Shown: one piece after another, positions 41,989-51,750 of the stretch
Layout of the letters: each line of letters starts with the position of its first letter
Numbering within the stretch: position 1 is the first letter of the stretch
DNA from: Lysinibacillus parviboronicapiens
GTDB lineage: Bacteria; Bacillota; Bacilli; Bacillales_A; Planococcaceae
Length of the DNA stretch: 64,000 nucleotides
Assembly (NCBI RefSeq): GCF_003049575.1
Contig: NZ_PYWI01000001.1
Coordinates: 434,001 to 498,000 of the forward strand
Direction of reading: 5' to 3'
Made by a program: the position numbers and the translations under genes
The notes under the pieces: generated by a model
What the model saw: only the letters and a program-made list of their open reading frames with translations
Database searches by the model: none
What the model was told of the DNA's origin: nothing

Positions 41989-42615
41989 ATGAATTCATTA
42001 ACGACTCGCCAAAAGAAGGCATTAGAGACTCGAGAAAAATTACTAAAAACATCGCTAGATTTATTTAATAAACATGGATTTGAGCATGTGTCAGTCGAAC
42101 AGATTACCAAGGCATGTAATGTCTCAAAAGGGACATTCTATACACATTTCCCTTCTAAATACGATGTTATTTTAGAAAAATTTAAAGAGCTCGACAATTT
42201 TTATAGCACCGTGGAGAAAAGTATTGATGGCAATATGCCGGCAAGTGAAAAAATACTATTGCTTTACAGAGAACAAATGCTGTATTTAACAAACATCGTT
42301 GGCAAGGATTTATTGCGTACTGTATATACGGCTGCAATGACCAATCAAGTGGAAAAAGATCATTATTTAATTAGCCCCCAGCGTAAAATTTTCCAAATCC
42401 TTAATACATATATTGAGGAAGGAATTAAACTAGGAGAGTTTCGTAAAGATTTACAAGCAACACAAATGCAAACCATTATCAAACGTTGTATGCGAGCAAA
42501 TGTGTATGATTGGTTAATTCATAATGAAGATTTTGATTTAGTAGCAGAGATGGCACACTTTACAGCAGTTGTATTAAATGGCATGAAAGTTGAAGCAACA
42601 GACGAAGTAACATGA
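41989..42615 (+). CDS. TetR/AcrR-family regulator
   Basis: A 208-residue regulator. The N-terminal helix-turn-helix is EHVSVEQITKACNVSKGTFYTHFPSKYDVI (about residues 32-61), followed by an all-helical ligand domain. It has a GGAGGAAAAGGAG ribosome site and is divergent from the mmsBA block, which it may control. The ligand-binding part is not diagnostic. It is monocistronic, with its own terminator. Confidence 0.88.
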   Translation: MNSLTTRQKKALETREKLLKTSLDLFNKHGFEHVSVEQITKACNVSKGTFYTHFPSKYDVILEKFKELDNFYSTVEKSIDGNMPASEKILLLYREQMLYLTNIVGKDLLRTVYTAAMTNQVEKDHYLISPQRKIFQILNTYIEEGIKLGEFRKDLQATQMQTIIKRCMRANVYDWLIHNEDFDLVAEMAHFTAVVLNGMKVEATDEVT

Positions 42616-42619
42616 AAAC

Positions 42620-42670
42620 AACAGTAGCACTCCTCCCATGCTGTTTGGTGAAGTGCTACTGTTATTTATG
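42620..42670. terminator. Terminator of the TetR gene
   Basis: A 12-bp stem AACAGTAGCACT/AGTGCTACTGTT with a 20-nt loop, a few bases after the TetR stop, is followed by ATTTATG. It may also serve the converging GGDEF/EAL gene. Confidence 0.7.
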
Positions 42671-42674
42671 TGTA

Positions 42675-44681
42675 TTAACTTACAAAATATTTTTTAACTA
42701 TAGATTCTACAGGCAATGGCTTGTTATATAAATATCCTTGCCCCTTTTGACAATGATGTCGTTTTAAAAAGGCAACTTGTGATGGTTCTTCAATGCCCTC
42801 TGCGATAACCTCAAGCCCTAAATTATGAGACATTGAAATAATAGCCTTAATTATCGCTTCGTTTTTATCATCTTTTTCAATGTCGGCAATAAATGACTGA
42901 TCTATTTTTATAATATCAATTGGATACCGTTTTAAATAGCTAAGTGACGAATATCCTGTGCCAAAATCATCCACCGAAACAAAAACACCTAACTGCTTCA
43001 ATTCCGTTAAGATGGAAAACGTTTCATGGACATTTGTCATTGAGCTTTCCGTAATCTCTACCTCTATTAACTCAGGCGATACATTATACTTCTTTAAAGT
43101 TGCTTTAATTTTCCGTGCAAAGTTTTCTTTTCTAAATTGCTTCGGTGAAATATTAATGGCAATACGTACTGGACGATACCCTTTCATATGCCACTCTTTT
43201 TGATAGCGACATACCTCATCAATAATCCAATCACCTATCTCTATTATTAAGCCTGATGCTTCTGCAATCGGGATAAACTGTGCAGGTGAAACAAAACCAA
43301 ATTTACGATTGTTCCATCGTAACAATGCTTCAAAGCTATTGATGCTATTATTGTTTAAATCCATTTGTGGTTGTAAATGGATACTTAACTCATTAAATTC
43401 AATAGCGCGGCGTAAATGCGCCTCCATCAATGCCTCATTTGGAAAAACAGTTGTCATATCTTCTCGATAGTAACGGAAATGTGAACGTCCATGCTCTTTA
43501 ACTGAAAATAGTGCTTGATCTGCTTTTCGAACTAGTGTTTCTATATCATTTCCATCCGCTGGGCTAAGCGAAATACCGATTGAAACGCTAATAAAGTATT
43601 CTTGGCCATCAATCATGAATGGTTGTTTTAACACCTCTAAAATTGAATTCGCTATATGCTCAATTTTACTAATCGACGCATCTTTTAGAATGAAAATAAA
43701 TTCATCACTATTATAGCGATAAAGCGAACATTTTGAGTGACAGAGCTCACTTAACCTTTGGCTGAACTTGCGCATAAGCTCGTCGCCTTTTCCCTCACCA
43801 AGAGATTCATTGAACTTTTTAAAACGATCTATGTCCACTAAAATAAGTGCTGCTTGCCTATTAACATTCTTCTTATCGTTCAAATGAAGGAGCCAGTGTT
43901 CTTTAAATGCCTTGCGATTCCAAATACCTGTTAATTCATCCATTAGTGCAAGATAATAGAACGCCTCTTGCTCATTTATAAATGAATTCGCATCTTTCAC
44001 AAATAAGTGCACACCAACTATTTCACCCTTATAATACGTAGGGTGCGTACGTAAATAAAATGGTTCGTTACTCAACATTTGATCCTGAAATAAACATTTT
44101 GGCATACCAAAAGCAGAACCCCTAATAGTTTTCGAAAATAACAACTTAAATTCGTTTAAATACTCACTCTCTACTAATGAAAAAATATCTAATCCTATCA
44201 GGCAGTGGTGCTTATTTGGCAAGAGGGAAGTAGCCGCAATATTTTGATGAATAATACGACCCTGTAAATCAGTCGTTAGCACTGGACTTACATGCTGTTC
44301 TACAAATTGCAAATACGGCTTAGAATCGTTCTGTTCTTCACGTAGTATAATCGCGACAATTTTGTCCGCTAGTTGTTGTACACTAACTGCAAATGTTTTT
44401 GATTTGCGTCCCGTATAGTGGTCCAACGTTCGAACAACATTAAATTCTTGTTGTAAAATATTCAATAATTGCTGCCAGCTTTGCTCTGTAAAAAAACAGT
44501 GTGCTTGTATGGCATTTGCATCCTGTAGCTCAATAAAAGACGATAGTTTGTCATTATAATCTACGATTTCATACGCTATTGTATCAACTTTTCTCAAGCA
44601 TACTACTGCATCAAATGGATTGAGCTGTAACACTTGATGATAGCTTGCAAATTGCGCTACATTCTCTTTATTTTTTTTCAT
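42675..44681 (-). CDS. PAS-GGDEF-EAL cyclic di-GMP protein with degenerate GGDEF
   Basis: A 668-residue soluble signalling protein. PAS-like regions occupy about residues 10-240 (including VLTTDLQGRIIHQN), then a GGDEF domain at about 245-405 and an EAL domain at about 415-665. The GGDEF active-site motif reads RYNSDEF, so the diguanylate cyclase is probably inactive, perhaps GTP-binding. The EAL domain keeps FEALLRW, ITESSM, and VDDFGTGYSSL, so it should degrade c-di-GMP. The start is the ATG at 44681 with GAGGG; an in-frame GTG upstream lacks a site. It stands 53 bp downstream of ppk on the same strand. Confidence 0.9.
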   Translation of the reverse strand: MKKNKENVAQFASYHQVLQLNPFDAVVCLRKVDTIAYEIVDYNDKLSSFIELQDANAIQAHCFFTEQSWQQLLNILQQEFNVVRTLDHYTGRKSKTFAVSVQQLADKIVAIILREEQNDSKPYLQFVEQHVSPVLTTDLQGRIIHQNIAATSLLPNKHHCLIGLDIFSLVESEYLNEFKLLFSKTIRGSAFGMPKCLFQDQMLSNEPFYLRTHPTYYKGEIVGVHLFVKDANSFINEQEAFYYLALMDELTGIWNRKAFKEHWLLHLNDKKNVNRQAALILVDIDRFKKFNESLGEGKGDELMRKFSQRLSELCHSKCSLYRYNSDEFIFILKDASISKIEHIANSILEVLKQPFMIDGQEYFISVSIGISLSPADGNDIETLVRKADQALFSVKEHGRSHFRYYREDMTTVFPNEALMEAHLRRAIEFNELSIHLQPQMDLNNNSINSFEALLRWNNRKFGFVSPAQFIPIAEASGLIIEIGDWIIDEVCRYQKEWHMKGYRPVRIAINISPKQFRKENFARKIKATLKKYNVSPELIEVEITESSMTNVHETFSILTELKQLGVFVSVDDFGTGYSSLSYLKRYPIDIIKIDQSFIADIEKDDKNEAIIKAIISMSHNLGLEVIAEGIEEPSQVAFLKRHHCQKGQGYLYNKPLPVESIVKKYFVS

Positions 44682-44733
44682 TATATCCCTCACTAAGTAG
44701 CGTGTTTGCTCTATTCAATATCCAAAATGTAAG

Positions 44734-46890
44734 TTATTCTTCATCTAGCGTTGGCTTTAATGCTTCCTTTAAAAATATTTCCTGGCTGTTAATGGGGTCC
44801 TCACCGCGGTCAAACTCTTTATAATGATATTTTCCATTCGAGTCTTGAATACGTGATTTTGCCGTATCCACCAATTGTTTGTTCATAATGTCAATAATAC
44901 GAGCTTTTGCTTCACTTGCATATACAGGGAATAAAATTTCTACACGCTTAATCATATTACGCGTCATCATATCCGCTGAAGACAGATAAACCTTGTTCTC
45001 CCCATTATGGTGGAACCAATAAATACGCGAGTGTTCAAGGAAACGACCAACAATACTTGTTACGGTTATGTTATCACTAATTCCTGGAATGCCAGGTCGA
45101 ATACAACAAATACCTCGAATAATGAGCTCTACTTTCACCCCTGCAATAGATGCCTCATATAGCTTCATCATCAAATCCTTATCCGTTAATGAATTCATTT
45201 TCGCGCGGATAAAACCGTTTCCGTATTTCTTATGGCAAGCAATCTCCTCATCCATTAGACGAATAAATTCATCTCGAATATCAAATGGCGCTACAACTAA
45301 ATGATTAAAGGTTGGCTTCTCAGTATAACCGCTTAAATAGTTAAAGAAATTAGTTGCATCAATGCCAAATTCCTTATCCGAAGTTATTATGCCCATATCT
45401 GTGTAAATTTTTGCAGTTGCATCATTATAATTCCCTGTACCAAGATGTACAAAGCGTTCTATTTTCCCGTTTCGTCGGCTGACAACAAGCGTTATTTTGG
45501 AGTGCGTCTTTAAATTGTTCATACCATAAATGACCAGACATCCAGCTTGTTCAAGTTGCTTCGCCCAGTGCACATTATTTTCTTCATCGAAACGTGCTTT
45601 TAGCTCTACTAACACAGTCACTTGCTTACCATTTTCCGCCGCTAGCTTTAATGCCTGGATAATCGGAGAATTTCCACTCACACGGTATAATGTTTGTTTT
45701 ATCGCTAATACGTTGGGATTGACCGCAGCCTCCGTTATAAAATCTACTATTGGTGCGAATGACTCGTATGGATGATGGAAAAAAATGTCCTGCTGTAATG
45801 CTTTTTCAAAAATATTTTCATCAGACTGTAAATCTAATGGCGGTTGTGGGATAAAACTTTCATATTCTAAATGTTCACGCCCTACAGCAATACCTTTTAC
45901 AAACGAGAACATAAACGTTAAATCTAACGGGCCATCAATATGAAAAACATCTGTTTCTTCAATTTCAAATTCCTCTAATAAGTAAGCGAGTACCTCATCA
46001 TTCATTTCGCCTACGCGTACTTCTAGACGACTTCCTAAACCCCATTTACGTTTCTTTAACTCTTTTTCTATTTCTACCAGTAGGTCCCGTGCGCCTTCTT
46101 CGTGAATTGTTAAATCTGCATTACGTGTTAAGCGGAAAGCTTGTGCTGACTTGACACTATAGCCATAGAATAATTTTTCGATATGCGCTACAATAACATC
46201 CTCAAGTAATACAACGACTGTTTCACCTTCTGAAGAGGGTACTTTAATATAACGATCTAAAACAGATGGGACTTGTACAATCGCTACTCTTTCATGATTT
46301 TCTGCATTTGACTCATCTTGCTCTAATAGAACAAGTAAATTTAATGTCTTCCCTAGAAGCGTCGGGAACGGACGATATGCATCCACAGCTACCGGTGTTA
46401 ACACTGGGAAGATTGTTTCAGCAAACATTTCATTGATGAAGGCCTTTTGTGTATTTGTTAAATCCTTCATGTCTGCAATATGTACATTATGTTGTGGTAG
46501 TAAATCATAAATTAAATGTCGGTATACTTCAGTTTGTCGACGAACTAAAGCTTGCGTGCGCTCCGCTATCTTTGCTAATTGCTCTTTTGGTGTTAAGCCA
46601 GATTTATTTTCAGGCTTATGAAAACCAGCTCGGACCTGATCCTGAAGACCCGCCACACGTACCATGAAAAATTCATCTAAATTCGAACTAAAAATCGCCA
46701 AAAATTTCAAACGCTCTAGCAGAGGATTATTTTCATCCTCTGCCTCTTCTAAAACACGTTCATTGAATGCAAGCCAGCTTAATTCCCGATTATTGTAATA
46801 TTGAGGTTTTGCAATTTCCTCTAATAATCGGTTATATGTTTCTGAATGTTCTTCTTCATGTAAGCGATCGTTCGTTACTTCAGTTGTCAT
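44734..46890 (-). CDS. ppk: Polyphosphate kinase Ppk1
   Basis: A 718-residue enzyme that makes polyphosphate from ATP. It begins after the ATG at 46890 (MTTEVTND), with GGGTGGA ahead. RELSWLAFNERVLEEAED and FLAIFSSNLDEFFMVRVAGL are the N-terminal signatures. The catalytic histidine lies in NNLKTHSKITLVVSR and the second active-site region is HLGTGNYND. It overlaps ppx by 11 bp, so synthesis and breakdown enzymes are co-translated. Confidence 0.95.
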   Translation of the reverse strand: MTTEVTNDRLHEEEHSETYNRLLEEIAKPQYYNNRELSWLAFNERVLEEAEDENNPLLERLKFLAIFSSNLDEFFMVRVAGLQDQVRAGFHKPENKSGLTPKEQLAKIAERTQALVRRQTEVYRHLIYDLLPQHNVHIADMKDLTNTQKAFINEMFAETIFPVLTPVAVDAYRPFPTLLGKTLNLLVLLEQDESNAENHERVAIVQVPSVLDRYIKVPSSEGETVVVLLEDVIVAHIEKLFYGYSVKSAQAFRLTRNADLTIHEEGARDLLVEIEKELKKRKWGLGSRLEVRVGEMNDEVLAYLLEEFEIEETDVFHIDGPLDLTFMFSFVKGIAVGREHLEYESFIPQPPLDLQSDENIFEKALQQDIFFHHPYESFAPIVDFITEAAVNPNVLAIKQTLYRVSGNSPIIQALKLAAENGKQVTVLVELKARFDEENNVHWAKQLEQAGCLVIYGMNNLKTHSKITLVVSRRNGKIERFVHLGTGNYNDATAKIYTDMGIITSDKEFGIDATNFFNYLSGYTEKPTFNHLVVAPFDIRDEFIRLMDEEIACHKKYGNGFIRAKMNSLTDKDLMMKLYEASIAGVKVELIIRGICCIRPGIPGISDNITVTSIVGRFLEHSRIYWFHHNGENKVYLSSADMMTRNMIKRVEILFPVYASEAKARIIDIMNKQLVDTAKSRIQDSNGKYHYKEFDRGEDPINSQEIFLKEALKPTLDEE

Positions 46891-48433
46891 TACTTTTCCA
46901 CCCTTCTTCAATAAAATTCACTTTGATAGGTATCTTTAATGTACGCTCTAAATGCTTTTTATGGCGATTCGCTTGATATTTTTCGGCAGCAGCATTATTT
47001 TTCACATAGACATCAAGTTGTGCAAAACTTTCCTTTTTATGCAGCTCAATTGCGTGTACGATATTACGTTTTGATACATTTAATGAATAGACGAATTTTA
47101 AAAGCGCACCTAGTTCACGTATTTTTCGATATTCCTCACGGCTCATCCATTCTGTAAATGGCGCAGCAAATCGCTGATAATAATCTTTATTTTTATATGA
47201 AGCTAAAAGGGCTAATTTTACACGTTCTTTATGATTCAAACCATCAATCGATTGATTGGCAATTAAATAAAAAGTATGTTGGCTAGCAGAACTTAATTCT
47301 ATATATTCTCCAATATTAAATACCTTTGCTGCTTTCCTTAATAATTGCAAGTCCGTACCGTCAAATTGTAAATAACTTAAATGGCAGCACTCACGGTACA
47401 ATTGATCTGCCAAATGCATTAAATAATCCACTTCTGCCTCGGTGCGCCCATATTGCCTTGCTAGCCTTCTAGCGTTTCCCTCAAAAACATTGTTTTTATC
47501 AAAAGCACTATCATCAGTTTGTAAAATACGGTGAATAATTAGCCCTTCTCGTAAACCTTTTTTTGTTAGCTGAAACACTTCACTGCCTACAACTTCCATT
47601 AGTACACGGAATACTTCCAATGCCGGCACAATAATATCGGCACGGTCAGAGGATAGTCCATCTAACTGTTTCAATTCATTAAAACTTAAATTTCCTAGAT
47701 ACATACTTAGCTTTTCTAAATCCTGCTTTGGTATTTCATAGCCATGCACACTAGCGATAGGATATTCACGCTGTTGTTGATGGATTTGAGCGATGTTTCG
47801 CGCACTACCACCAATTGCTATTATCGGCAAACCTACCTGTTGAATCCAAGGCAGCGATGTAAACTGCTCCTTCACAAACGTAATGAGCTCTTTCTTTTCA
47901 CTGCTATTCAAAATGTCTCCTTTTACGAAACGTTGTTTTAAAGACACTGTGCCAAATGGAAAACTAAATGTTTTTTTGAGCTGTTTATGTTCAAAGAGGG
48001 TTATTTCCGTACTACCGCCACCAATATCAATGGTCACTGCAGATTGTGTTCCTATGGAATGTACGACAGCAACATAGCCATAGTAAGCCTCTTCTTGCTC
48101 AGACAACAGCTCAATTTGAATGCCTGTCCGTTCCAGCATTAGAGTAATAATGCTCTCTCTATTTGTGGCCTGGCGAATTGCCGCAGTAGCAGCAGCCTTT
48201 ACATCGACAACCTCAAAATCGTCAAGCATTGCTTTAAAGGTCAATAAAGTTTCTGTTAATACCTGAATGCCCTCTTCTGACATTTCACCTGATGGTTGCA
48301 AATATGTACGTAATCGAGCAACCGTTTTTATATTTCCAAGCTCACGCAGTCCTTCCTCATTATCATATTGATAAAGGACTAAACGAATGGTATTCGAGCC
48401 AATATCGATAATTGCCGTTTTCAAACCATCCAA
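46880..48433 (-). CDS. ppx: Exopolyphosphatase (Ppx/GppA family)
   Basis: A protein of about 517 residues. The ASKHA phosphatase core begins TAIIDIGSNTIRLVLYQYD and has TIDIGGGSTEITLFEHKQL, the second phosphate loop; a helical HD-like C-terminal half follows. It removes phosphate from polyphosphate, or pppGpp. I prefer the TTG at 48433, with AAAGGAAGTG six bases upstream; the frame continues to an ATG at 48496 without a good site. It overlaps ppk, a common arrangement. Confidence 0.92.
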   Translation of the reverse strand: MDGLKTAIIDIGSNTIRLVLYQYDNEEGLRELGNIKTVARLRTYLQPSGEMSEEGIQVLTETLLTFKAMLDDFEVVDVKAAATAAIRQATNRESIITLMLERTGIQIELLSEQEEAYYGYVAVVHSIGTQSAVTIDIGGGSTEITLFEHKQLKKTFSFPFGTVSLKQRFVKGDILNSSEKKELITFVKEQFTSLPWIQQVGLPIIAIGGSARNIAQIHQQQREYPIASVHGYEIPKQDLEKLSMYLGNLSFNELKQLDGLSSDRADIIVPALEVFRVLMEVVGSEVFQLTKKGLREGLIIHRILQTDDSAFDKNNVFEGNARRLARQYGRTEAEVDYLMHLADQLYRECCHLSYLQFDGTDLQLLRKAAKVFNIGEYIELSSASQHTFYLIANQSIDGLNHKERVKLALLASYKNKDYYQRFAAPFTEWMSREEYRKIRELGALLKFVYSLNVSKRNIVHAIELHKKESFAQLDVYVKNNAAAEKYQANRHKKHLERTLKIPIKVNFIEEGWKSNDN

Positions 48434-48509
48434 ATAATACACTTCCTTTACGCGGAAAATCATCCTAGTTTTATTATCATGTGTTAGAAATACCATGATC
48501 TATACAAAA

Positions 48510-48537
48510 AAGTCGGAACCTAAAAGGTATCCGACTT
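48510..48537 (-). terminator. Terminator of cheV
   Basis: The stem AAGTCGGA/TCCGACTT with additional inner ACC/GGT pairs is followed on the minus strand by TTTTTTGTATAG. It separates cheV from ppx. Confidence 0.7.
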
Positions 48538-48604
48538 ACTTTTGTTTATTAATATACTTTCAGGATACCCATTATTAAAATTGTGAAGTATCTTTTCTCC
48601 AACT

Positions 48605-49507
48605 CTATAAGATGAGTTGATCTACGCGTAAAATAAGCTCTGCAATTTCTGGTTTACTAATTTGGTCTTCTGCCCCAACTTGGTCACCTTTATGACGAAG
48701 GTCATCGGTAATTAAACTTGAGAAGATAATAACAGGTAGTTTTTGCAAGTCTGGATGTTCTTTAATTTTACGTGTTAAATGATGACCATCCATTTGTGGC
48801 ATTTCAATATCCGTTACAACTAATTGAATATGCTCCGTTACATCATTACCACTTTTTGCGAGTGATTCTAAGTAATCATAAGCATCACGGCCATTTTCGA
48901 AGAACTCGACATTCACATAGCCTGCTTCATTCATCGTATCGAATAATAATTTACGTAGTAAAGGTGAATCCTCAGCAATTAAAATACGTTTTTCTGAACG
49001 ATCTCGTTTACCCAATTTTTTCACTGAATCTACACTAATGCCTGAATCAGGGTTGATATCCACCATAATTTTCTCAAAATCAAGTAATAGAATCATTTGT
49101 TCATTCTGCTTAATGACACCGATTACTTGTGAAGTACCTCCCTGATACATATCTGATGGTTTTTCGATTTGATTCCATGAAATACGGTGAATTTGCGTTA
49201 CATTATCTACATGGAATACAACGCGTTGTTTATTAAATTCAGCAACAATATATTTTTGTTGCGGATTCCGTACTGCATTTTCAATGCCCAGCACTCGCAG
49301 CATATCTACAACCGGTAATACCTCACCTCGTAATTGTATAATTCCTTCTACATGCGGGTGCGCGTGTGGAATAAATGTTACTTGAATGGGTTGAATAATT
49401 TCTTTCACTTTAATTACATTAATACCGAATTTATTGTTAGCTACTTCAAATTCAACGATTTCTAGCTCATTTGTGCCACTTTCTAATAATATGCCTTTAT
49501 GTTCCAA
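48605..49507 (-). CDS. cheV: Chemotaxis coupling protein CheV
   Basis: A 300-residue CheW-CheY fusion. The CheW domain (about residues 10-150) contains FGINVIKVKEIIQP and IIQLRGEVLPVVDM. The receiver domain (about 172-300) has IAEDSPLLRK and the phosphorylated Asp in VVTDIEMPQMDG. CheV couples receptors to CheA and aids adaptation in Bacillus. The start is TTG, with AAAGGAG upstream. It stands alone, as cheV does in B. subtilis. Confidence 0.93.
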   Translation of the reverse strand: MEHKGILLESGTNELEIVEFEVANNKFGINVIKVKEIIQPIQVTFIPHAHPHVEGIIQLRGEVLPVVDMLRVLGIENAVRNPQQKYIVAEFNKQRVVFHVDNVTQIHRISWNQIEKPSDMYQGGTSQVIGVIKQNEQMILLLDFEKIMVDINPDSGISVDSVKKLGKRDRSEKRILIAEDSPLLRKLLFDTMNEAGYVNVEFFENGRDAYDYLESLAKSGNDVTEHIQLVVTDIEMPQMDGHHLTRKIKEHPDLQKLPVIIFSSLITDDLRHKGDQVGAEDQISKPEIAELILRVDQLIL

Positions 49508-49575
49508 AGCAACCCCGCTCCTTTCTGTTCAACTTCTATTAATAATTCAATTGTATCATAGGCAATACATTTCTC

Positions 49576-50898
49576 CTACTTGCTATTTCCATTTTTATCA
49601 TTAACTTTTAGATGAACCAATAGCCCAATTACCGTCATTAAAATTAATGTGGACAATGCAACACGGCTAGCTAAAGTACCGTAGTCCTTCATCCATAGTG
49701 TGACCGTTCCATAGACAGCTGGTCCTATAATTGAGGATACTTTACCCGAAAAAGCAAACAATCCGAAAAATTGCCCACGTTTCTCAATCGGTGATAGTTC
49801 AATAATATATGTTCTAGATGTTACCCACATTGAGCCTAACGATATACCAAACATACTGCCTGCGATCCAGAACATCCATTGTTCTGTAGCAAAGACAGCA
49901 AAGACTAAAGCAATAATCATTAACAGTGCTACCAACGTAATTGCTCGTTTAGCACCAATCGCTTTCGTAATGTAACCAAATGCCAGCGAGCCGATAATTG
50001 TAGACAACGTAGATACTAAATAGAGTATGATAAATTGGCCGGAAGTAAAGCCAACAATCGTTGTTGCATAGACAGCCATCATAGCAATAGTCGTGGCAAT
50101 GGCATCATTTATAAAGAAGTAAGCAATCATAAAAGTAAAAATCGCTTTATATTGTTTCATATCCTTAAAAGTTTGGATAATTTCCTTATAGCCATCGATA
50201 AACTTAATTTTTTTGCGCTGTTCTTTTGGAATTGGCGTATCTTTATTAATAAAAAATAATGGCAATGAAAATAATAAATACAAAATCGCCGTTGGAATAA
50301 ATGCACGATGGAAATCACTACTACCAACATATAAATAAACGAGTAAGCCAAATACTGTGCCTAAATAACCTATTGCCACTCCATAACCAGAAATAAGTGG
50401 CATTTCTGCTTTTGTACCCAAATCACCCATCATCGAATCATAGAATACAAGACTAGAATTAAAAAAGAATTTCGCAATGACAAAACTGGCTACAACTAAA
50501 AATAAACTAAGCGGTACGCCCGAAAAATTCGGGGTCGATTGTAAATTAGCAAATATACCCATCATAAAGGTAAAGAAAATAGAGATAGAGGCAAACCACA
50601 CGATAAATCTTTTTTTATAGCCTGTATTATCAATCCATACCCCGAATAATGGTGAAAACACCACAAGGAAAAAGCTTGCTATGGCATTGGCATAAGAAAT
50701 AAATGTGCTGGTCACTTGTTGCATCACTTCATTTGTTCCTAAAACCTCATCCATATAAAATGGGAAAAATATAGTATTTATATTTGAAGAAAATATCGTA
50801 TTAGCAAAATCATAAAATGCCCAAGATAATATTGGCAATGATAAATAGAGTGCTAGCTGACTTCGATGCTGTGCTTCCCCTGCTGGCCTCTGCTTCAT
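49576..50898 (-). CDS. UMF1-family MFS transporter (Atg22-like)
   Basis: A 440-residue membrane protein with about 11-12 helices. It begins with ILSWAFYDFANTIFSSNINTIFFPFY, typical of the UMF1/Atg22 family of major facilitators, and has GVWIDNTGYKKRFI between helices 2 and 3. Substrates are unknown in bacteria. GGAGGAG precedes the ATG. The 377-bp gap after it toward the HxlR gene holds only a terminator and AT-rich sequence. Confidence 0.85.
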   Translation of the reverse strand: MKQRPAGEAQHRSQLALYLSLPILSWAFYDFANTIFSSNINTIFFPFYMDEVLGTNEVMQQVTSTFISYANAIASFFLVVFSPLFGVWIDNTGYKKRFIVWFASISIFFTFMMGIFANLQSTPNFSGVPLSLFLVVASFVIAKFFFNSSLVFYDSMMGDLGTKAEMPLISGYGVAIGYLGTVFGLLVYLYVGSSDFHRAFIPTAILYLLFSLPLFFINKDTPIPKEQRKKIKFIDGYKEIIQTFKDMKQYKAIFTFMIAYFFINDAIATTIAMMAVYATTIVGFTSGQFIILYLVSTLSTIIGSLAFGYITKAIGAKRAITLVALLMIIALVFAVFATEQWMFWIAGSMFGISLGSMWVTSRTYIIELSPIEKRGQFFGLFAFSGKVSSIIGPAVYGTVTLWMKDYGTLASRVALSTLILMTVIGLLVHLKVNDKNGNSK

Positions 50899-51233
50899 TA
50901 AACTCCTCCTTTTCTTTTCTTATAATATTAAATTAATTCCACTATGAATTAAAAAATACCTTTTGTTTAACTAAAATTAATATTATTTACAATATAATAA
51001 GGTTTGTTATTTACAGAATTTTCAAAATTCAATAACGAAAAAACTTTTCCAGTTAGAAAGATAGCTACTGAAAGTCTGCATTAGGATTCTCTTTTATTAA
51101 CAATTAGTCTTAAACATTTAGTAAGTAATTAGCTTTGGAAATGTGCCATTATGCTTTTATAAAGATTATGTCTGACACCTTTGTTTTAGTAAGGCCGTAA
51201 GCTTTAAATATTTTATGATGATGACTTCTTAAG

Positions 51234-51268
51234 AAAAAAGATATCCAAGACCCCTTCACTTGGATATC
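51234..51268 (-). terminator. Terminator of the HxlR-type regulator gene
   Basis: A 10-bp stem GATATCCAAG/CTTGGATATC lies a few bases past the stop and is followed on the minus strand by TTTTTTC. Confidence 0.8.
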
Positions 51269-51275
51269 CTTTGCA

Positions 51276-51593
51276 CTATTCATCCGTGTCAATCCACATA
51301 GAAGACCATTGTTCAATAGCTTGAAGAACTGGTGCGAGTGCATGTCCTTTTGCTGTCAGCTCATACTCGATCACTACGGGAGTGGATGGAATAACTGTAC
51401 GTATCACGATGTGCTCAATCTCTAATTCTTTTAATCGCTCCGTTAACACCCGACTGCTAATATTCAATTTACTCTTAATGTTTGAGAATCGTTGAGGACC
51501 CTCTAATAACTGATAAATAAGCAAGGTATTCCAACGGTGATTTAATATTTTTAATGCCTTTTCAAATCGTGGACAAATTTTTCTTTGCTCCAA
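51276..51593 (-). CDS. HxlR-family regulator (YodB-like, one conserved N-terminal Cys)
   Basis: A winged-helix regulator of about 105 residues. HRWNTLLIYQLLEGPQRFSNIK and SSRVLTERLKELE are HxlR hallmarks. The only cysteine, C7 in KICPRFEKA, occupies the place of the redox-sensing C6 of B. subtilis YodB. I favour the TTG at 51593 with GGAGG eight bases ahead; the ATG at 51608 has no site. It is divergent from a DoxX-family gene, as YodB-type regulators often control DoxX/CatD-like proteins involved in quinone or thiol stress. Confidence 0.85.
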   Translation of the reverse strand: MEQRKICPRFEKALKILNHRWNTLLIYQLLEGPQRFSNIKSKLNISSRVLTERLKELEIEHIVIRTVIPSTPVVIEYELTAKGHALAPVLQAIEQWSSMWIDTDE

Positions 51594-51677
51594 TTTACCT
51601 GCCTCCATTTTATTTTGTTCCTATATAACAGTATATCATTTTTCCGAAAACCATTCCCGAAAATAAAATTTAGTTAC

Positions 51678-51706
51678 TTGACAAAAGTTGTTTTTAAAAA
51701 TAAACT
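51678..51706 (+). promoter_or_regulatory. Promoter of the DoxX-family gene
   Basis: A consensus TTGACA -35 (51678-51683) and TAAACT -10 (51701-51706) are 17 bp apart, 45 bp before the ATG. Direct AGTTAC repeats flank it at 51672 and 51708 and may be binding sites for the divergent HxlR-type regulator. Confidence 0.6.
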
Positions 51707-51750
51707 AAGTTACGAAATGTAAGTCTAAAAACAAAAAGGAGTTAATCACT

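Noticed and set aside
51149-51343. Minus-strand ORF across the HxlR gene end
   Set aside because: It overlaps the HxlR gene and its terminator in another frame and has no ribosome site.
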